A DNA stretch of 64,000 nucleotides from Haloferax sp. Q22 (GCF_001482285.1 NZ_LOEP01000016.1:124001-188000); one strand, 5' to 3'; numbered from the stretch's first letter, positions 18,680 to 28,679 are shown. Notes: a model not told the origin generated them from the sequence alone. A program made the numbers and translations.

Positions 18680-19138
18680 TCACTTGGTGTCCGCGCGGAC
18701 GAACGTCACGGGACACGGCGATTCGAGCATGACCTCCTGTGCGACGCTCCCGAAGACGGCCTTGCCGGTCGGCGAGCGCTTTCGACCGCCGACGACGAGG
18801 CGGTCGGCGTCGACCTCGCCCGCGAGTTCGACGAGTTTCTCGCCGTGGTGGCCGACTCGGCCGTGGACGACGTAGTCGATGTCCGCCTCGTCGAAGCGTC
18901 GCGTGAGCTCGCGGACGATGGCGTGTCGTCGGGCCACGTCGTCCGCGGAGACCTCCTCTGCTGTGATGTCGAAGTCGAGGTTGTCGAGGGCCTCGTCGTA
19001 CTCGTCTCTCGTGAAGACGTGTCCGATGACGACCGTCGCGCCGGTCGGCCCGGCCACGTCGATCGTCTCCTCGGCGAGTCTGTCGATGCGCTCGGCGTCG
19101 CCCGCGCCGACCGCGAGCAGGATAGTTTCGATAGCCAT
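18680..19138 (-). CDS. Universal stress protein (UspA family)
   Basis: 152 residues. MAIETILLAVGAGD is the first strand and helix, and the ATP-binding signature GG...PTGKAVFGSVAQEVM (G-x2-G-x9-G-S pattern) is near the C-terminus, ending SPCPVTFVR. It is thus of the nucleotide-binding class. Stress-related but with no specific role assigned. A TATA-like stretch lies in the AT-rich upstream region at 19160-19200. Confidence 0.88.
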   Translation of the reverse strand: MAIETILLAVGAGDAERIDRLAEETIDVAGPTGATVVIGHVFTRDEYDEALDNLDFDITAEEVSADDVARRHAIVRELTRRFDEADIDYVVHGRVGHHGEKLVELAGEVDADRLVVGGRKRSPTGKAVFGSVAQEVMLESPCPVTFVRADTK

Positions 19139-19330
19139 ACCAGCCCGTTCGTCCCGGTATCACTTAACCGTGCCGGGATTTTTTACTCACATTCGAAATA
19201 AAAATTCGTGTTCGTGGCTGGCGAAGTCGCTGTCAGCCGGAGCGTCACGTGCTAGCACTATGTACGTTTCGCCGGCGGCGCGGCCGCTCGACGAGTGGGT
19301 GCGCGAGAAAATCGAACCGCGTCGGACGGC

Positions 19331-19711
19331 TCAGACGTCGGGCGCGTCGTCTTCGACCGCGCGCTTCATCGAGTCGCGGCGGGACTTCGCGTCGCGGCCC
19401 GTCGCCTCCAGAAGGAAGTCGTTCTTCGCGCTGACGGCCTCGCCCGCGGCTTCGAGGTCTTCGGGAGCGAGTTCGGCCGGGTCGGCCTCCTCGAAGTTGA
19501 CCGCGAGCTTGTCCTTCTTGCCGCTGTACTTGACCGCGCCGGCGACGATACGGGTGAACACGGGGTTCTTGGGCTCGCCGACGACGTAGAGGTCGCTTCC
19601 TTTGAACTCCTCGGTGCCGGTGATGGGGCCGAAGTAGTCTTCGACCGTCGCTTTCATGTCCGGAATTCGCTCTTCGAGCGTCTCCCCACGACGCATCTTG
19701 TACTCCTTCAT
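19331..19711 (-). CDS. Conserved haloarchaeal protein (probable DUF5611)
   Basis: 126 residues from ATG 19711: MKEYKMRRGETLEERIPDM..., with PITGTEEFKGSDLYVVGEP and a basic segment AVKYSGKKDKLAV that contrasts with the acidic proteome. A charged helical C-terminus follows. The family assignment is from memory and is tentative; function is unknown. Confidence 0.75.
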   Translation of the reverse strand: MKEYKMRRGETLEERIPDMKATVEDYFGPITGTEEFKGSDLYVVGEPKNPVFTRIVAGAVKYSGKKDKLAVNFEEADPAELAPEDLEAAGEAVSAKNDFLLEATGRDAKSRRDSMKRAVEDDAPDV

Positions 19712-19781
19712 GGACGCCTTTTCGACAGGGGATGGTTTACCTGTTTCGCGACTCTGCGACGCCTGCGAGGGCGTGCCGCGG

Positions 19782-20792
19782 TCAGGATTCCCGCTCGGCG
19801 ATGTAGCCCTTTTTACACTCGGGGCAGATGTCGCCGGCCCGCATCGACGACGAGGACGCGCCGCGGGCGTGCCCGCAGTTCGGACAGTAGTACTCGACGG
19901 CGTCGTCGGGGGCCTCGTTGCCGACGTTCGACTCGTCGGCGCGGACGAAGTCGTCTTCCTCCGCCTCGACGTACTGACCGTTCGACTGCTGGCTCGGCGA
20001 GCTGTTGCCCTCCGGGGCCAGGCCGCCGCCGAACGAGACGGAGACGGGTTCGCCGTCGTCGGGCTGGGCGTTCCATCCCTCGTCGTCACCCGGCGCGTCG
20101 GGCCACGCGCCGCGTTCTCGCTCTCGGGGCTGTTCCGACTCCGCCGCATCGGCCTCGACGCCCGCCTCGGCGTCCGCGTCGATGAACTCCGCGTCGTCGC
20201 CGTCGGCCGGCGGCGTCGGGTCGTCGGTCTCGACCTCGTCGACCTCGTCGGGCCACTGCGTCCGGTCGCGGGTGGCCGACTGCTCCTCGTCGTCGTCGAG
20301 GATGATGCCGTCGTCGGTCACCGGCGGGGCGTCGACGCTCCCGGCGTCGTCGGCCGTGTCCGGCCCGTCTGCGGGTTGGGTGTCGGCGGCGTTCGCGGTC
20401 TCGGCCGGCTGTTGCGCCGCGGGGTCCGGGCCCGCGCTCGCGTCGACGTCCGCAGCAGCGTCGGTGGCTGCGGCGTCGACCTCGGCCTGCGTCTCCGCGT
20501 CCGGAGCCGTCTCGATGGCGGCGTCCTCGGCGTCGGAGACGCCGGGCTGCGGGTTCGCCGGTTCGAAGCCCGCGGCCGCGGTCTCGACTTCACCCTCCGT
20601 CATCCCGACCTCCTCGGGCGTTCGGATGGCCGTGACCTCCTTGTTCTCGCTGATTACCTGTTCGTGTCCGCACCGCGAACAGACCTGTATCTCTCGAATC
20701 GAGACGACCACCTCGTCGCCGCGTTCCTCGCGCTCCCGTTCCGTCTCGGAGTCTCCGTAGGCGTGCCCGAGAAGACGGCAAGTAAGTCCCAT
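19782..20792 (-). CDS. Acidic linker protein with two zinc-binding ends
   Basis: 336 residues. The N-terminus MGLTCRLLGHAYGDSE has the CxxxGH pattern followed by VCSRCGHEQVI; the C-terminus has YYCPNCGHARG and ICPECKKGYI. Between them is about 250 residues of extremely acidic, Ala/Pro-rich low complexity. The design, zinc modules joined by a disordered linker, suggests a nucleic-acid or protein binding role, but no function is known. Start ATG at 20792 is the one that retains the N-terminal zinc motif. Confidence 0.72.
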   Translation of the reverse strand: MGLTCRLLGHAYGDSETEREREERGDEVVVSIREIQVCSRCGHEQVISENKEVTAIRTPEEVGMTEGEVETAAAGFEPANPQPGVSDAEDAAIETAPDAETQAEVDAAATDAAADVDASAGPDPAAQQPAETANAADTQPADGPDTADDAGSVDAPPVTDDGIILDDDEEQSATRDRTQWPDEVDEVETDDPTPPADGDDAEFIDADAEAGVEADAAESEQPRERERGAWPDAPGDDEGWNAQPDDGEPVSVSFGGGLAPEGNSSPSQQSNGQYVEAEEDDFVRADESNVGNEAPDDAVEYYCPNCGHARGASSSSMRAGDICPECKKGYIAERES

Positions 20793-20896
20793 TACGCGAG
20801 GATTCCGGGATTCGGAAACAAAAAGGTACCCCCTGCCTGTCGGACGCCCGTCAGACGGGCGGTACAAGTAAACAGGAGGCGAACGATGTACCCGCT

Positions 20897-21196
20897 ATGA
20901 GAGCGAGGCGGGAGTTCCGGAACCGCCGCGACATCGAGGTCGCGGTGCTCGACGCGCTCGTCGACCGCCACGACGAGGGGATGACGGTGTTCGAACTCCG
21001 TGCCGCCGTGGACGCCGACATCGACACCATCGAAGAGGCGCTGTCGGCGCTGAAAGACGAGGGCCTCATCGTGGTCGAGGAGGCCGACACGGGGGTACTC
21101 ATCCACGCCGACGAGCGCGTCGTTCCGGACCCGAGCGAAGCCGTCGAAGAGGACGCATCGCTGTTCGAGAGACTCCGCGAGCGGTTCGGGCTCTGA
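20897..21196 (+). CDS. Small winged-helix protein
   Basis: 99 residues. FRNRRDIEVAVLDALVDRH then MTVFELRAAVDADIDTIEEAL then LKDEGLIVVEE form helix-turn-helix-wing elements typical of haloarchaeal DNA-binding small regulators, with a short acidic tail. Divergent from the acidic zinc protein. Target unknown. Confidence 0.72.
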   Translation: MRARREFRNRRDIEVAVLDALVDRHDEGMTVFELRAAVDADIDTIEEALSALKDEGLIVVEEADTGVLIHADERVVPDPSEAVEEDASLFERLRERFGL

Positions 21197-21332
21197 GCGA
21201 GCCAGCGCGGAGAAGGACTCGTTTCGACTGTCCGGTCCGCCTGCGGCCGCCGCCGGAGGACTGTCGACCGAAAGCCGGTCCAGTCGTCCGGGAGTGGGAG
21301 GGTTTTACGCGCCGAAGGCGAAACGGGGGGTA

Positions 21333-22430
21333 ATGACACTCGTCGCCGACATCCACGAGGCACACGGTGCGACGTTCGAGACGCGCGGCGGAATCGAGGT
21401 CGTGAGTCACTACGGCCGCCCCGAGCGGACCCACCGCGCCGTCAGAAACGGCGTCGGCGTCATCGAACACGGCTACGGCGTGGTCGTCGTCGAGGGCGAA
21501 GACCGGGTCGACTACGTCGACAACGCGGTGACCAACACCGTCCCCGACGAGGACGGCGAGGGCGTCTACGCCCTGCTGTTAGACCCCGACGGTCACATCG
21601 AGACGGAGATGTACGTCTACAACGCGGGCGAGCGACTGCTGATTTTCACCCCGCGTGACCGCGCGGAACCGCTCGTCGAGGAGTGGCGCTCGAAGACGTT
21701 CCTCCAGCGCGTCAAACTCCGCGACGCCTCCGACGAATTCGGCGTCTTCGGCGTCCACGGCCCGCAGTCGACCGAGAAGGTGGCGAGCATCCTCTCGGGT
21801 GCGGGCGCGCCGGAGCCCGAACTCTCCTTCGTCCGCGGCTCCATCGGCGGCGAACTCGGCGTCACGGTCGTCGCCTCCGACAACCCGATCGGCGAGGAGG
21901 GCTACGACGTCATCTGCCGCGCGAAGGACGCCGAAGACGTGCTCGACGCGCTCCTGTTCTACGGCAACCCCTCGGTCCCCGTCGGCTACCAGACGTGGGA
22001 CAGCCTCACCGCCGAGGCCGGCACGCCGCTTTTCGAGTCGGAACTCCGCGGCAACGTCCCGAACGTCGTCGGCGTCCGCAACGCGCTCGACTTCGACAAG
22101 GGCTGTTTCGTCGGTCAGGAACTCGTCTCGAAGATCGAAAACCGCGGTCGGCCCTCGCGCCGGCTCGTGGGCTTCCGCGCCGACGACCTCCCCGATTCGG
22201 GTGCCGAGGTCTCGGCGGACGGCAAGCCGGTCGGCACCGTCACCCGCGCCGTCGAGAGCCCGATGCTCGACGTGCCCATCGGTTTCGCGCTCGTTGACTA
22301 CGGCCTCGACGCCGACGACCTGAGGGTCGAGGTCGCCGGCGACGACGTGGCGGCGACCCGCGAGTCGCTCCCGTTCGTCGAGGGGAGCGCGGTGTCGGCG
22401 CGGATTCCGACGTATCCGGGCGAGAACTGA
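21333..22430 (+). CDS. GcvT/YgfZ-family folate-binding aminomethyltransferase-like protein
   Basis: 365 residues. It has the YgfZ signature KGCFVGQE (around 252-259) and the domain order of GcvT proteins, with RNGVGVIEHGYGVVVVEGEDR at the start. The YgfZ Cys motif links it to tetrahydrofolate-dependent repair or assembly of Fe-S enzymes (IBA57/YgfZ), rather than to the classical glycine cleavage T-protein, although dual annotation is common. The ATG at 21333 is chosen as family similarity begins there. Convergent with the reductase gene. Confidence 0.82.
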   Translation: MTLVADIHEAHGATFETRGGIEVVSHYGRPERTHRAVRNGVGVIEHGYGVVVVEGEDRVDYVDNAVTNTVPDEDGEGVYALLLDPDGHIETEMYVYNAGERLLIFTPRDRAEPLVEEWRSKTFLQRVKLRDASDEFGVFGVHGPQSTEKVASILSGAGAPEPELSFVRGSIGGELGVTVVASDNPIGEEGYDVICRAKDAEDVLDALLFYGNPSVPVGYQTWDSLTAEAGTPLFESELRGNVPNVVGVRNALDFDKGCFVGQELVSKIENRGRPSRRLVGFRADDLPDSGAEVSADGKPVGTVTRAVESPMLDVPIGFALVDYGLDADDLRVEVAGDDVAATRESLPFVEGSAVSARIPTYPGEN

Positions 22431-22454
22431 GCGGGGCGTCCGGGGGACAATCCC

Positions 22455-23537
22455 TCAGAACAGCTTCTTCAGGTGTTCGCGCGAGAAGAACGAACTCGGC
22501 TTGTCCATGTGGACGCCGATTTCGCCCGACAGCGACCGGAGGCCGACCCGCTGAAGCCACTCGGGGAAGGAGTAACACCGGCGCACGAGGTGCCCCAGTC
22601 GAATCTCCCGGGAGAGTTCGTCGCGCCACGCGTCCTCGTAGGCAGATAGCGTCTCCGGGTCGTCGGGGTCGATGGTCGCGGCGGCGATGTCGGCCGCGGT
22701 CATCCCGTAGAGGATGCCGCCGCCGGTGAACGGCTTGGTCTGAGCGGCTGCATCGCCGATGAGGAACGCCCGGCGGGTCGTCGTCCGGTCCGGCGGGCCG
22801 ATGGGAATGGCTCCCGAACAGAAGTGCTCTGTCTCCACGTCGTAGGTGTTCGTGAGCGCGTCGAACATCTCGTTGACCTCAGCGCCCGGCGGGGCCGCGA
22901 GGCCGTACTCGACGCCGGCGTCGCCGCGAGGGATGCGCCACGCGAAAAAGCGCGGGACCGTGAGGTGCACGTCCACGAAGTCGCCGTCGTCCGGGTCGGG
23001 GTCGAACGCGAGGACGCCGTGGAGCGTCTCCGACGGTTCGGGGAGGTCGAGCGCCCGGCGGACCCGCGAGGTGGGGCCGTCGCACCCGGCGACCATCTTC
23101 GCTTCGAACTGGACGGTTCCGGCCTCGCCGGCCACGCTGGCGGTCAGCCGGACCCGGTCGTCGAGTTCCTCGACGGCGGTGACGGTGTGGCCCTCGCGCA
23201 CGTCGGCACCGGCGTCGCGGGCGCAGTCGGCGAGGGTGCGGTCGAGTTCGACGCGGTCGATGACGTTCGAGACCTCGCTTTGCTTGTAGAACGGGTAGGC
23301 CTTCGAGTTCGGGCCGCCGACGCGGAAGTTCGCCCCGTAGATGCGGTTCTGGAACAGGCGGTCGCGCGCCTCGTCGGGGACGAACTCCCAGATGTCGGTG
23401 CTGACGTGGCCGGAGCACGCGAGGGGCGTTCCGACCTCGCCTTTCTCCAGCGCGAGCACGTCGTAGCCCGCGTCGGCCGCGCGGCGGGCGAACCGCGCGC
23501 CGGCGGGACCGACGCCGACGACGGCGAAATCGTACAT
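22455..23537 (-). CDS. Geranylgeranyl-reductase-family FAD-dependent oxidoreductase
   Basis: 360 residues. The N-terminal FAD fold VVGVGPAGARFARRAADAG ends at LALEKGEVG; later motifs are GCDGPTSRVRRAL (second FAD site), the phenyl-binding FFAWRIPRGDAGVEYGL and LIGDAAAQTKPFTGGGILYGM. The family reduces isoprenoid double bonds, for example in archaeal membrane lipids or menaquinones; the exact substrate is uncertain. Monocistronic, ATG at 23537. Confidence 0.87.
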   Translation of the reverse strand: MYDFAVVGVGPAGARFARRAADAGYDVLALEKGEVGTPLACSGHVSTDIWEFVPDEARDRLFQNRIYGANFRVGGPNSKAYPFYKQSEVSNVIDRVELDRTLADCARDAGADVREGHTVTAVEELDDRVRLTASVAGEAGTVQFEAKMVAGCDGPTSRVRRALDLPEPSETLHGVLAFDPDPDDGDFVDVHLTVPRFFAWRIPRGDAGVEYGLAAPPGAEVNEMFDALTNTYDVETEHFCSGAIPIGPPDRTTTRRAFLIGDAAAQTKPFTGGGILYGMTAADIAAATIDPDDPETLSAYEDAWRDELSREIRLGHLVRRCYSFPEWLQRVGLRSLSGEIGVHMDKPSSFFSREHLKKLF

Positions 23538-23612
23538 GGTTGGCCGTTGCCGCGCCGACCCATGAATCTTCTCGCTTCGGGCGGCGGACCGTCACCGGAG
23601 AAAACCGCCCGA

Positions 23613-24641
23613 CTACGCGACGACCGCCAGCCCCGACGCGGTCCGCCGCGTCCCGTCCCACGGGACCTCGACTCGGGCCCACGAGTCGCCGAAGTCGGTC
23701 GTTCGGTAGAGGCCCCGGTCGTTCGCGGCGTAGCACTCGCCGCCGGTTCGTCCGGCGGCCAAGACCGCGCGCGTCGCGCCCGGTCCGGTCGGCAGTCCGG
23801 TCTCGTCGAGGCGTTCCCACGACTCGCCGCCGTCGCCGTTGCCATCGTCGTCCCGGGACGTTCGCCGGTAGAGGTACGCCTCCGCCGACTCGACCCGGTG
23901 GGCGCGCATCGGCCCGGAAGCGGCCGTCAGGAGCACCGAGTCCGGGTCCGCGGGGTCGACGACGACGCTCCAGCAGTAGCCGTGGCCCAGCCCCGCGGTC
24001 GGCGTCGTCCACGTCTCGCCCGCGTCGTCGGTCTCGGCGTAGCCGTCTCCTGCGGCGATCCAGACGCGGCCCGGCCGGTCGGGGTGCGTCGCCATCGAGT
24101 GCGTGTCTCGCTTGCTCGACGGCACGCGGTCTTGCCACGTCTCCCCGCCGTCGAGCGAGCGGACGAACGCTCCGGCTTCGACCGCGACGAACAGCCGGTC
24201 GGGGTCGGTCGGGTCCGGTTCTATCCAGCGGACGTGGTGAGTGTGCGGGCGGGGCGGGAACGCCCACGACGACGACGAATCGAGGTCCGAAAGCAGCGCG
24301 AGTTCGGCCCACGTGTCGCCGCCGTCGCGGGAGCGGAAGACGGCCGAGGGTTCGGTGCCGGCGTAGACCACGTCGGGGTCGGACGAGGAGACGGCGAGGC
24401 TCGTCACCGACTCGGGGAGCGCGTCGGTCCCGACCGCGTGCCACGACGCCCCGCCGTCGGTCGTTCGGAAGACGCCGGCGTCGAAGGTCCCGCAGAACGC
24501 CCGATCCGGCGCGTGCGAGTCGGCCGCGACGCACTCGATTCGGTGGTCGCCGAGTCGCCGGCGGGCGGTCGTGTCGTCTGGCGACCCCGAGACCGCGAAG
24601 ACCGCGCCGTTGGCGGCGGCGTAGAGGTGCATGGGTGACAT
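23613..24641 (-). CDS. BNR-repeat beta-propeller protein
   Basis: 342 residues from ATG 24641 (MHLY at 24632 also possible). It contains repeated Asp-box units: RTTDGGASWHAVG, RSRDGGDTWAEL, RSLDGGETWQDR, ETDDAGETWTT, YRTTDFGDSWARVE. These form a sialidase/YCF48-like propeller. No signal peptide is evident, so it may be cytoplasmic. No catalytic residues of sialidases can be assigned; a binding function is inferred. Confidence 0.82.
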   Translation of the reverse strand: MSPMHLYAAANGAVFAVSGSPDDTTARRRLGDHRIECVAADSHAPDRAFCGTFDAGVFRTTDGGASWHAVGTDALPESVTSLAVSSSDPDVVYAGTEPSAVFRSRDGGDTWAELALLSDLDSSSSWAFPPRPHTHHVRWIEPDPTDPDRLFVAVEAGAFVRSLDGGETWQDRVPSSKRDTHSMATHPDRPGRVWIAAGDGYAETDDAGETWTTPTAGLGHGYCWSVVVDPADPDSVLLTAASGPMRAHRVESAEAYLYRRTSRDDDGNGDGGESWERLDETGLPTGPGATRAVLAAGRTGGECYAANDRGLYRTTDFGDSWARVEVPWDGTRRTASGLAVVA

Positions 24642-24756
24642 AGGCGCTCGGCGGTGAAAAACGCGGGTGCGAGGCGGTGGCTCCGGTTCGAAGCGGTGGC
24701 TTCGCGGTGGGCGCGCGGACCGCGCGGGCCGCGCGTGGCGGAGGACGGCGCTATGA

Positions 24757-25560
24757 CTACGACAGGTCGCGCCGCTCGAACACCTCGGCCGCGAGGACGA
24801 CGAGGACGCACGTCACGGCGACGAGGACGGCGATACCGCCCCAGTCTACGTCGCCGGCGACGAGGAGCTCTCCGGGGTCGAGATAGCGCGTGAGCGACAG
24901 GGCACCGAGGAACTCGTAGTCGGTGTCGACCGTCAGGGAGTCGAGGAGGAACGTCCCGAAGACGACGCCGATGGCCGCGCCCTGTGCCCGGCGGACGCGC
25001 CCGAAGAACGCCGACGCGAGGAGGCCGACCGCGACGCAGGCGACGAGGTAGAGGCCGCCGACGGCGTGGACCGCGAGGAGGCGAGAGAGGTGAATCTCCT
25101 CGTCGATGAGGCCCGCGCCGACGACGACGGCCGCGAGGAGCGCGAGGTCGACGACGGCGACCGCGGGGAGCATCGCGAGGAACTTGCCGACGACGAACCG
25201 GGTGCGCGAGACGGGACGGACGAGGACGAGTTCGACCGACTGACGGTCCACCTCGCCGGCGACGAGCGACCCCGCGGCGTAGGCGAAGTAGCTCCCGACG
25301 ATGAGGAGCCAGACGAGTTGGTAGAGTTCGACCACGAGGTAGCCTTCGAGCGACGAGAAGTCGGTGACGCTCCCGACGAAGGCCGCCCGGAACTCCTCGG
25401 GGTACGACTCCAGCAGTTCGGCGAAGTCGATGTCCGACTCGCCGAACGACGGGAAGACGGCGATGGTGAGCCCCGCCGTCGCCACGAGAAGTGCGCTGAC
25501 GATGGCGAGACCACGCCGACGCTGGGCAAACTCGAAGGCCGCGATGTCGAGTTCACGCAT
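24757..25560 (-). CDS. ABC transporter permease (ABC-2 type)
   Basis: 267 residues from ATG 25560, overlapping the upstream ATPase gene by 8 bases. Six hydrophobic helices: after MRELDIAAFEFAQRRRGLAIV the first helix, an external loop with FGESDIDFAELL, then helices from residue 80 onwards including LVWLLIVGSYFAYAAGSLVAG and the motif RTRFVVGKFLAMLPAV typical of NosY/CcmB-like ABC-2 permeases. Translationally coupled with the ATPase. Confidence 0.88.
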   Translation of the reverse strand: MRELDIAAFEFAQRRRGLAIVSALLVATAGLTIAVFPSFGESDIDFAELLESYPEEFRAAFVGSVTDFSSLEGYLVVELYQLVWLLIVGSYFAYAAGSLVAGEVDRQSVELVLVRPVSRTRFVVGKFLAMLPAVAVVDLALLAAVVVGAGLIDEEIHLSRLLAVHAVGGLYLVACVAVGLLASAFFGRVRRAQGAAIGVVFGTFLLDSLTVDTDYEFLGALSLTRYLDPGELLVAGDVDWGGIAVLVAVTCVLVVLAAEVFERRDLS

Positions 25561-26563
25561 TCGCGGACTCCTCGGCGTCGGCGGGCGACGGCTCCGCGTC
25601 GTCTTCGGTCTCGTCCGGTTCGTCGGCGGCGGCGGCGCTGTCGCCGGCGGCAACGCCGTCTTCTGCGCCGTCGCCCTCGTCGTAGAAGTGCATGAACACG
25701 TCCTCGATGGCCGTCTCGCGGACTTCGAGGTCGTCGATTCGATAGCCTTCGAGCGCGTCCACGAGGGCGTCGTAGTTGCCCGAGGTGACGAGTCGGAGCG
25801 AGCCGTCCGGTTCGATACGGGCGTCGATGGTCTCCGGGAAATCGAAGTCAGCGAGGTCGATGGCGTCCGGCGACTGGACCGTGACGACCTTGCCGCTTCG
25901 GGCGAGCAGGTCGTCGATGTCCTCGACGGCCACGAGGCGACCGTCTCGGATGATGGCGACGCGGTCGCAGACCTCGCGGACCTCGCCGAGGATGTGCGTC
26001 GAGAAGAACACCGTCACCCCGCGGTCGCGCTCCTCGCGGAGGAACTCGTAGAACTCCTGTTGGACGAGTGGGTCCAACCCCGAGGTCGGCTCGTCCATCA
26101 CGACCACCCGCGGGTCGTGCATGAACGCCTGTACGATGGCGAGTTTCTGCCGATTACCCCGCGAGTAGGCCCGGACCGGCCGGTCGAGCGGCACCGGGAA
26201 TCGGTCGAGGAGTTCGTCGCGGCGGGCGTCGCCGGAGAGCCCGGCGAAGTAGTCGAGCGTCTTGCGACCGGTCACGTCGTCGTAGAACCGCGGGTCGCCG
26301 GGGATGTGGCCGACGCGGGCGAGCACGTCGAGAAAGGCCGCGCGGTCGTCCACCGGCACGCCGAGGACGCTCGCCGTGCCGTCGGTCGGTTTGAGCAGGC
26401 CGAGGAGGAGGCGAATCGTCGTGGATTTCCCCGCGCCGTTGGGGCCGAGGAAGCCGAACAGTTCACCCTCCGAGACCGAAAGCGACAGCTCCTCGACGCC
26501 GCGAACGTCCCCGTAGAACTTGGTCAGACCGTCGATGTCGATAGCGGGGACGGACATACTCAC
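25553..26563 (-). CDS. ABC transporter ATP-binding protein
   Basis: 336 residues. Walker A GPNGAGKSTTIR, a degenerate signature AYSRGNRQKLAIVQAF (SRGN in place of LSGGQ, with RQK), Walker B VVVMDEPTSGLDP and H-loop STHILGEV. After the ABC domain it has a C-terminal accessory region (residues 215-290) and a long acidic tail. MSMSV at 26563 or MSVPA at 26557 may be the start. With the permease it makes a two-gene exporter; substrate unknown. Confidence 0.92.
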   Translation of the reverse strand: MSMSVPAIDIDGLTKFYGDVRGVEELSLSVSEGELFGFLGPNGAGKSTTIRLLLGLLKPTDGTASVLGVPVDDRAAFLDVLARVGHIPGDPRFYDDVTGRKTLDYFAGLSGDARRDELLDRFPVPLDRPVRAYSRGNRQKLAIVQAFMHDPRVVVMDEPTSGLDPLVQQEFYEFLREERDRGVTVFFSTHILGEVREVCDRVAIIRDGRLVAVEDIDDLLARSGKVVTVQSPDAIDLADFDFPETIDARIEPDGSLRLVTSGNYDALVDALEGYRIDDLEVRETAIEDVFMHFYDEGDGAEDGVAAGDSAAAADEPDETEDDAEPSPADAEESANA

Positions 26564-26690
26564 ACGTAGGCGCGCCCCGAACGTATCCCTTGCGTGACGT
26601 TACCGCCGACTGAGAGCCGAGCGTGTTGTTAAGCTTACATACCGCGTATCTAGCGCGACTGAGGCGGGTTCGGCCGCCGGTCGCCCTACC

Positions 26691-28643
26691 ATGACTCGCC
26701 GTGTCCGGCGAGCGAGCGCCGTGCTCCTCGCCACGCTACTGGTCCTCTCCGCCCTCGCCGGCGCAACCGGGAGCGCCGCAGCCGCCAGCCGAGTGACCGG
26801 AAGTCCCGACCTCTCGATTATCGCGCCGGAGAACCGACTCGTCGCCGGCACCGAGACCACGGTCGAAGTGTTCGTCGTCAACAGCGGGACGGTCACGAGC
26901 GACGGCCCCGAGGAGTACGAGGCGCTCGTGCAGACGGCGCGCGCGCTGACCATCCGCGGCGAATCCGAGGGACCGATTACCGTCGTCAGCGGCGAGATTC
27001 CCATCGGAACCGTTCCCGAGGGCGTCTCCGGGCCGGCGTCGCTCCGCCTCCGCGTCGCCGAGGGTGCGCGGCCCGGGACCTACGAACTCCCCGTAACGTT
27101 CACCTACGACTACACCGCCTCGGTGTACGTGGACGGCGACGACGTGGACACGACCCACCGGAGCCGCATCATCAAGCGAGACCTCGAAGTGGTCGTCGAG
27201 CGTCGACCCGCGTTCGCGGTCCGGGCGGTCGACGCCGCCCTCGCGGTCGGCGACAGCGGAACCGTCGCGCTCGACGTGGAGAACGTTGGTCCCGTCGGGG
27301 CCGCGGACGCGACCGTGACCGTCACCTCGACCGACCCGGAGATAACGTTCGGGAGCGGCGTCGCCACCGCGGAGACGTTCGTCGGCCAGTGGGAGGCGGG
27401 TGCGACAGAGCGCGTCGAGTTCCGCGCCCGCGTCGCCGACGACGCAATCGTCCGCAACTACTCGGTCGAAGTGGCCGTGACCTACCGCGACGAGGACGGC
27501 CAAACGCGGACTTCGCGGTCGGTCGTCGCCGGGGTCAGACCGACTCGTGGGGCCGACTTCGAACTCGCGGACGTGGACGCGGCGGTCGCCGTCGGCGACA
27601 CCGGTACGCTGACGCTCGAACTCGTGAACGTCGGCGACGCGACCGCCGCGGCGACGACCGTCGGCGTCTCCTCCGCCGACTCCGAGGTGACCTTCGGAGC
27701 CGGCGCGCCCGCCGCGGAGGCCTACGTCGGCGCGTGGGAGCCGGGCGAGACGAGGCGCGTGAGCTTCCGCGCCCGCGTCGCCGACGACGCCCTCGACCGG
27801 CCCTACTCGCTCAACGTGGCCGTCTCGTTCCGCAACCCCGGGGGCGACCGGAAGACCCAGTCGCTCGTCGCCGGTCTCGACCCCGGCGCTGGTCCGGCGT
27901 TCGCCGTGACGGTCGAAGAGAGCACGCTCAGAGTTGGCGGCGTCGGCCGCGTCGTCGGCACCGTCGAGAACGTCGGCGGGGCCGAAGCCCGCGACGTGGT
28001 GATGCGCCTCGAAACCGAGGACCCGGCGCTGACGCCGACGGACCTCGACGTGACCGTCGGCACGCTCGCGCCCGGGGAGGTCGCCGAGTTCGAGTACGCC
28101 ATCGGCCTCGCCGCGGGCTCAACGCCGGGGACACGTCGGCTCCCGTTCGTCGTCGAGTACCGGCCGCCGGGCGACGAACTGCGCGCGGCCGACCGGACCG
28201 ACGTGCTCGCGGCTGTGAGCACCGGCGACCCCGCCGTCGCGATCGAACCGCGGAACGCGACGTTCGAAGTCGACTCGAACGGTCGGCTCGTCCTCGCGGT
28301 GACGAACACCGAGTCGACGCCGCAGACCGACGTGACGGTCAGACTCGTCGCCGAGGAGCCGCTTTCGAGCGAGGACGCCGTCGCGTTCGTCCCGCGGCTC
28401 GACGCCGGCGAGACGCGTCTCGTCGTCTTCGACCTCGAAGTGAGCGGCGACGCCGTCCCGAAGACGCAGGTCGTCGGCGTCGAGGTGAGCTACGAGGACG
28501 ACGCCGGCCGACAGCTCTCGACGGGCACCCAGCGGGTCGCCATCGAGGTGGTCGAACCGGCGACGACGTTCCCCGTCCTTCCGGCGCTGGTCGTGGTCCT
28601 CGCGCTCGCTGGCGTCGGCTACTGGTGGTACCGTCGGCGCTGA
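26691..28643 (+). CDS. Secreted/anchored COG1361-type repeat protein
   Basis: 650 residues. A Sec-type signal RRASAVLLATLLVLSALAG opens the protein. Five tandem Ig-like/CARDB-type domains follow, marked by repeated VxNVGxxxAxDxxV units (VALDVENVGPVGAADATV, LTLELVNVGDATAAATTV, GTVENVGGAEARDVVM, LAVTNTESTPQTDVTV). The C-terminus is a single membrane helix PALVVVLALAGVGYWWYRRR. It is therefore anchored with domains outside the cell, like S-layer-associated haloarchaeal proteins. Partner unknown. Start ATG at 26691. Confidence 0.85.
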   Translation: MTRRVRRASAVLLATLLVLSALAGATGSAAAASRVTGSPDLSIIAPENRLVAGTETTVEVFVVNSGTVTSDGPEEYEALVQTARALTIRGESEGPITVVSGEIPIGTVPEGVSGPASLRLRVAEGARPGTYELPVTFTYDYTASVYVDGDDVDTTHRSRIIKRDLEVVVERRPAFAVRAVDAALAVGDSGTVALDVENVGPVGAADATVTVTSTDPEITFGSGVATAETFVGQWEAGATERVEFRARVADDAIVRNYSVEVAVTYRDEDGQTRTSRSVVAGVRPTRGADFELADVDAAVAVGDTGTLTLELVNVGDATAAATTVGVSSADSEVTFGAGAPAAEAYVGAWEPGETRRVSFRARVADDALDRPYSLNVAVSFRNPGGDRKTQSLVAGLDPGAGPAFAVTVEESTLRVGGVGRVVGTVENVGGAEARDVVMRLETEDPALTPTDLDVTVGTLAPGEVAEFEYAIGLAAGSTPGTRRLPFVVEYRPPGDELRAADRTDVLAAVSTGDPAVAIEPRNATFEVDSNGRLVLAVTNTESTPQTDVTVRLVAEEPLSSEDAVAFVPRLDAGETRLVVFDLEVSGDAVPKTQVVGVEVSYEDDAGRQLSTGTQRVAIEVVEPATTFPVLPALVVVLALAGVGYWWYRRR

Positions 28644-28679
28644 AGAACAGTCGGCCTGCGAAAAAATCGGTGCGCGCGC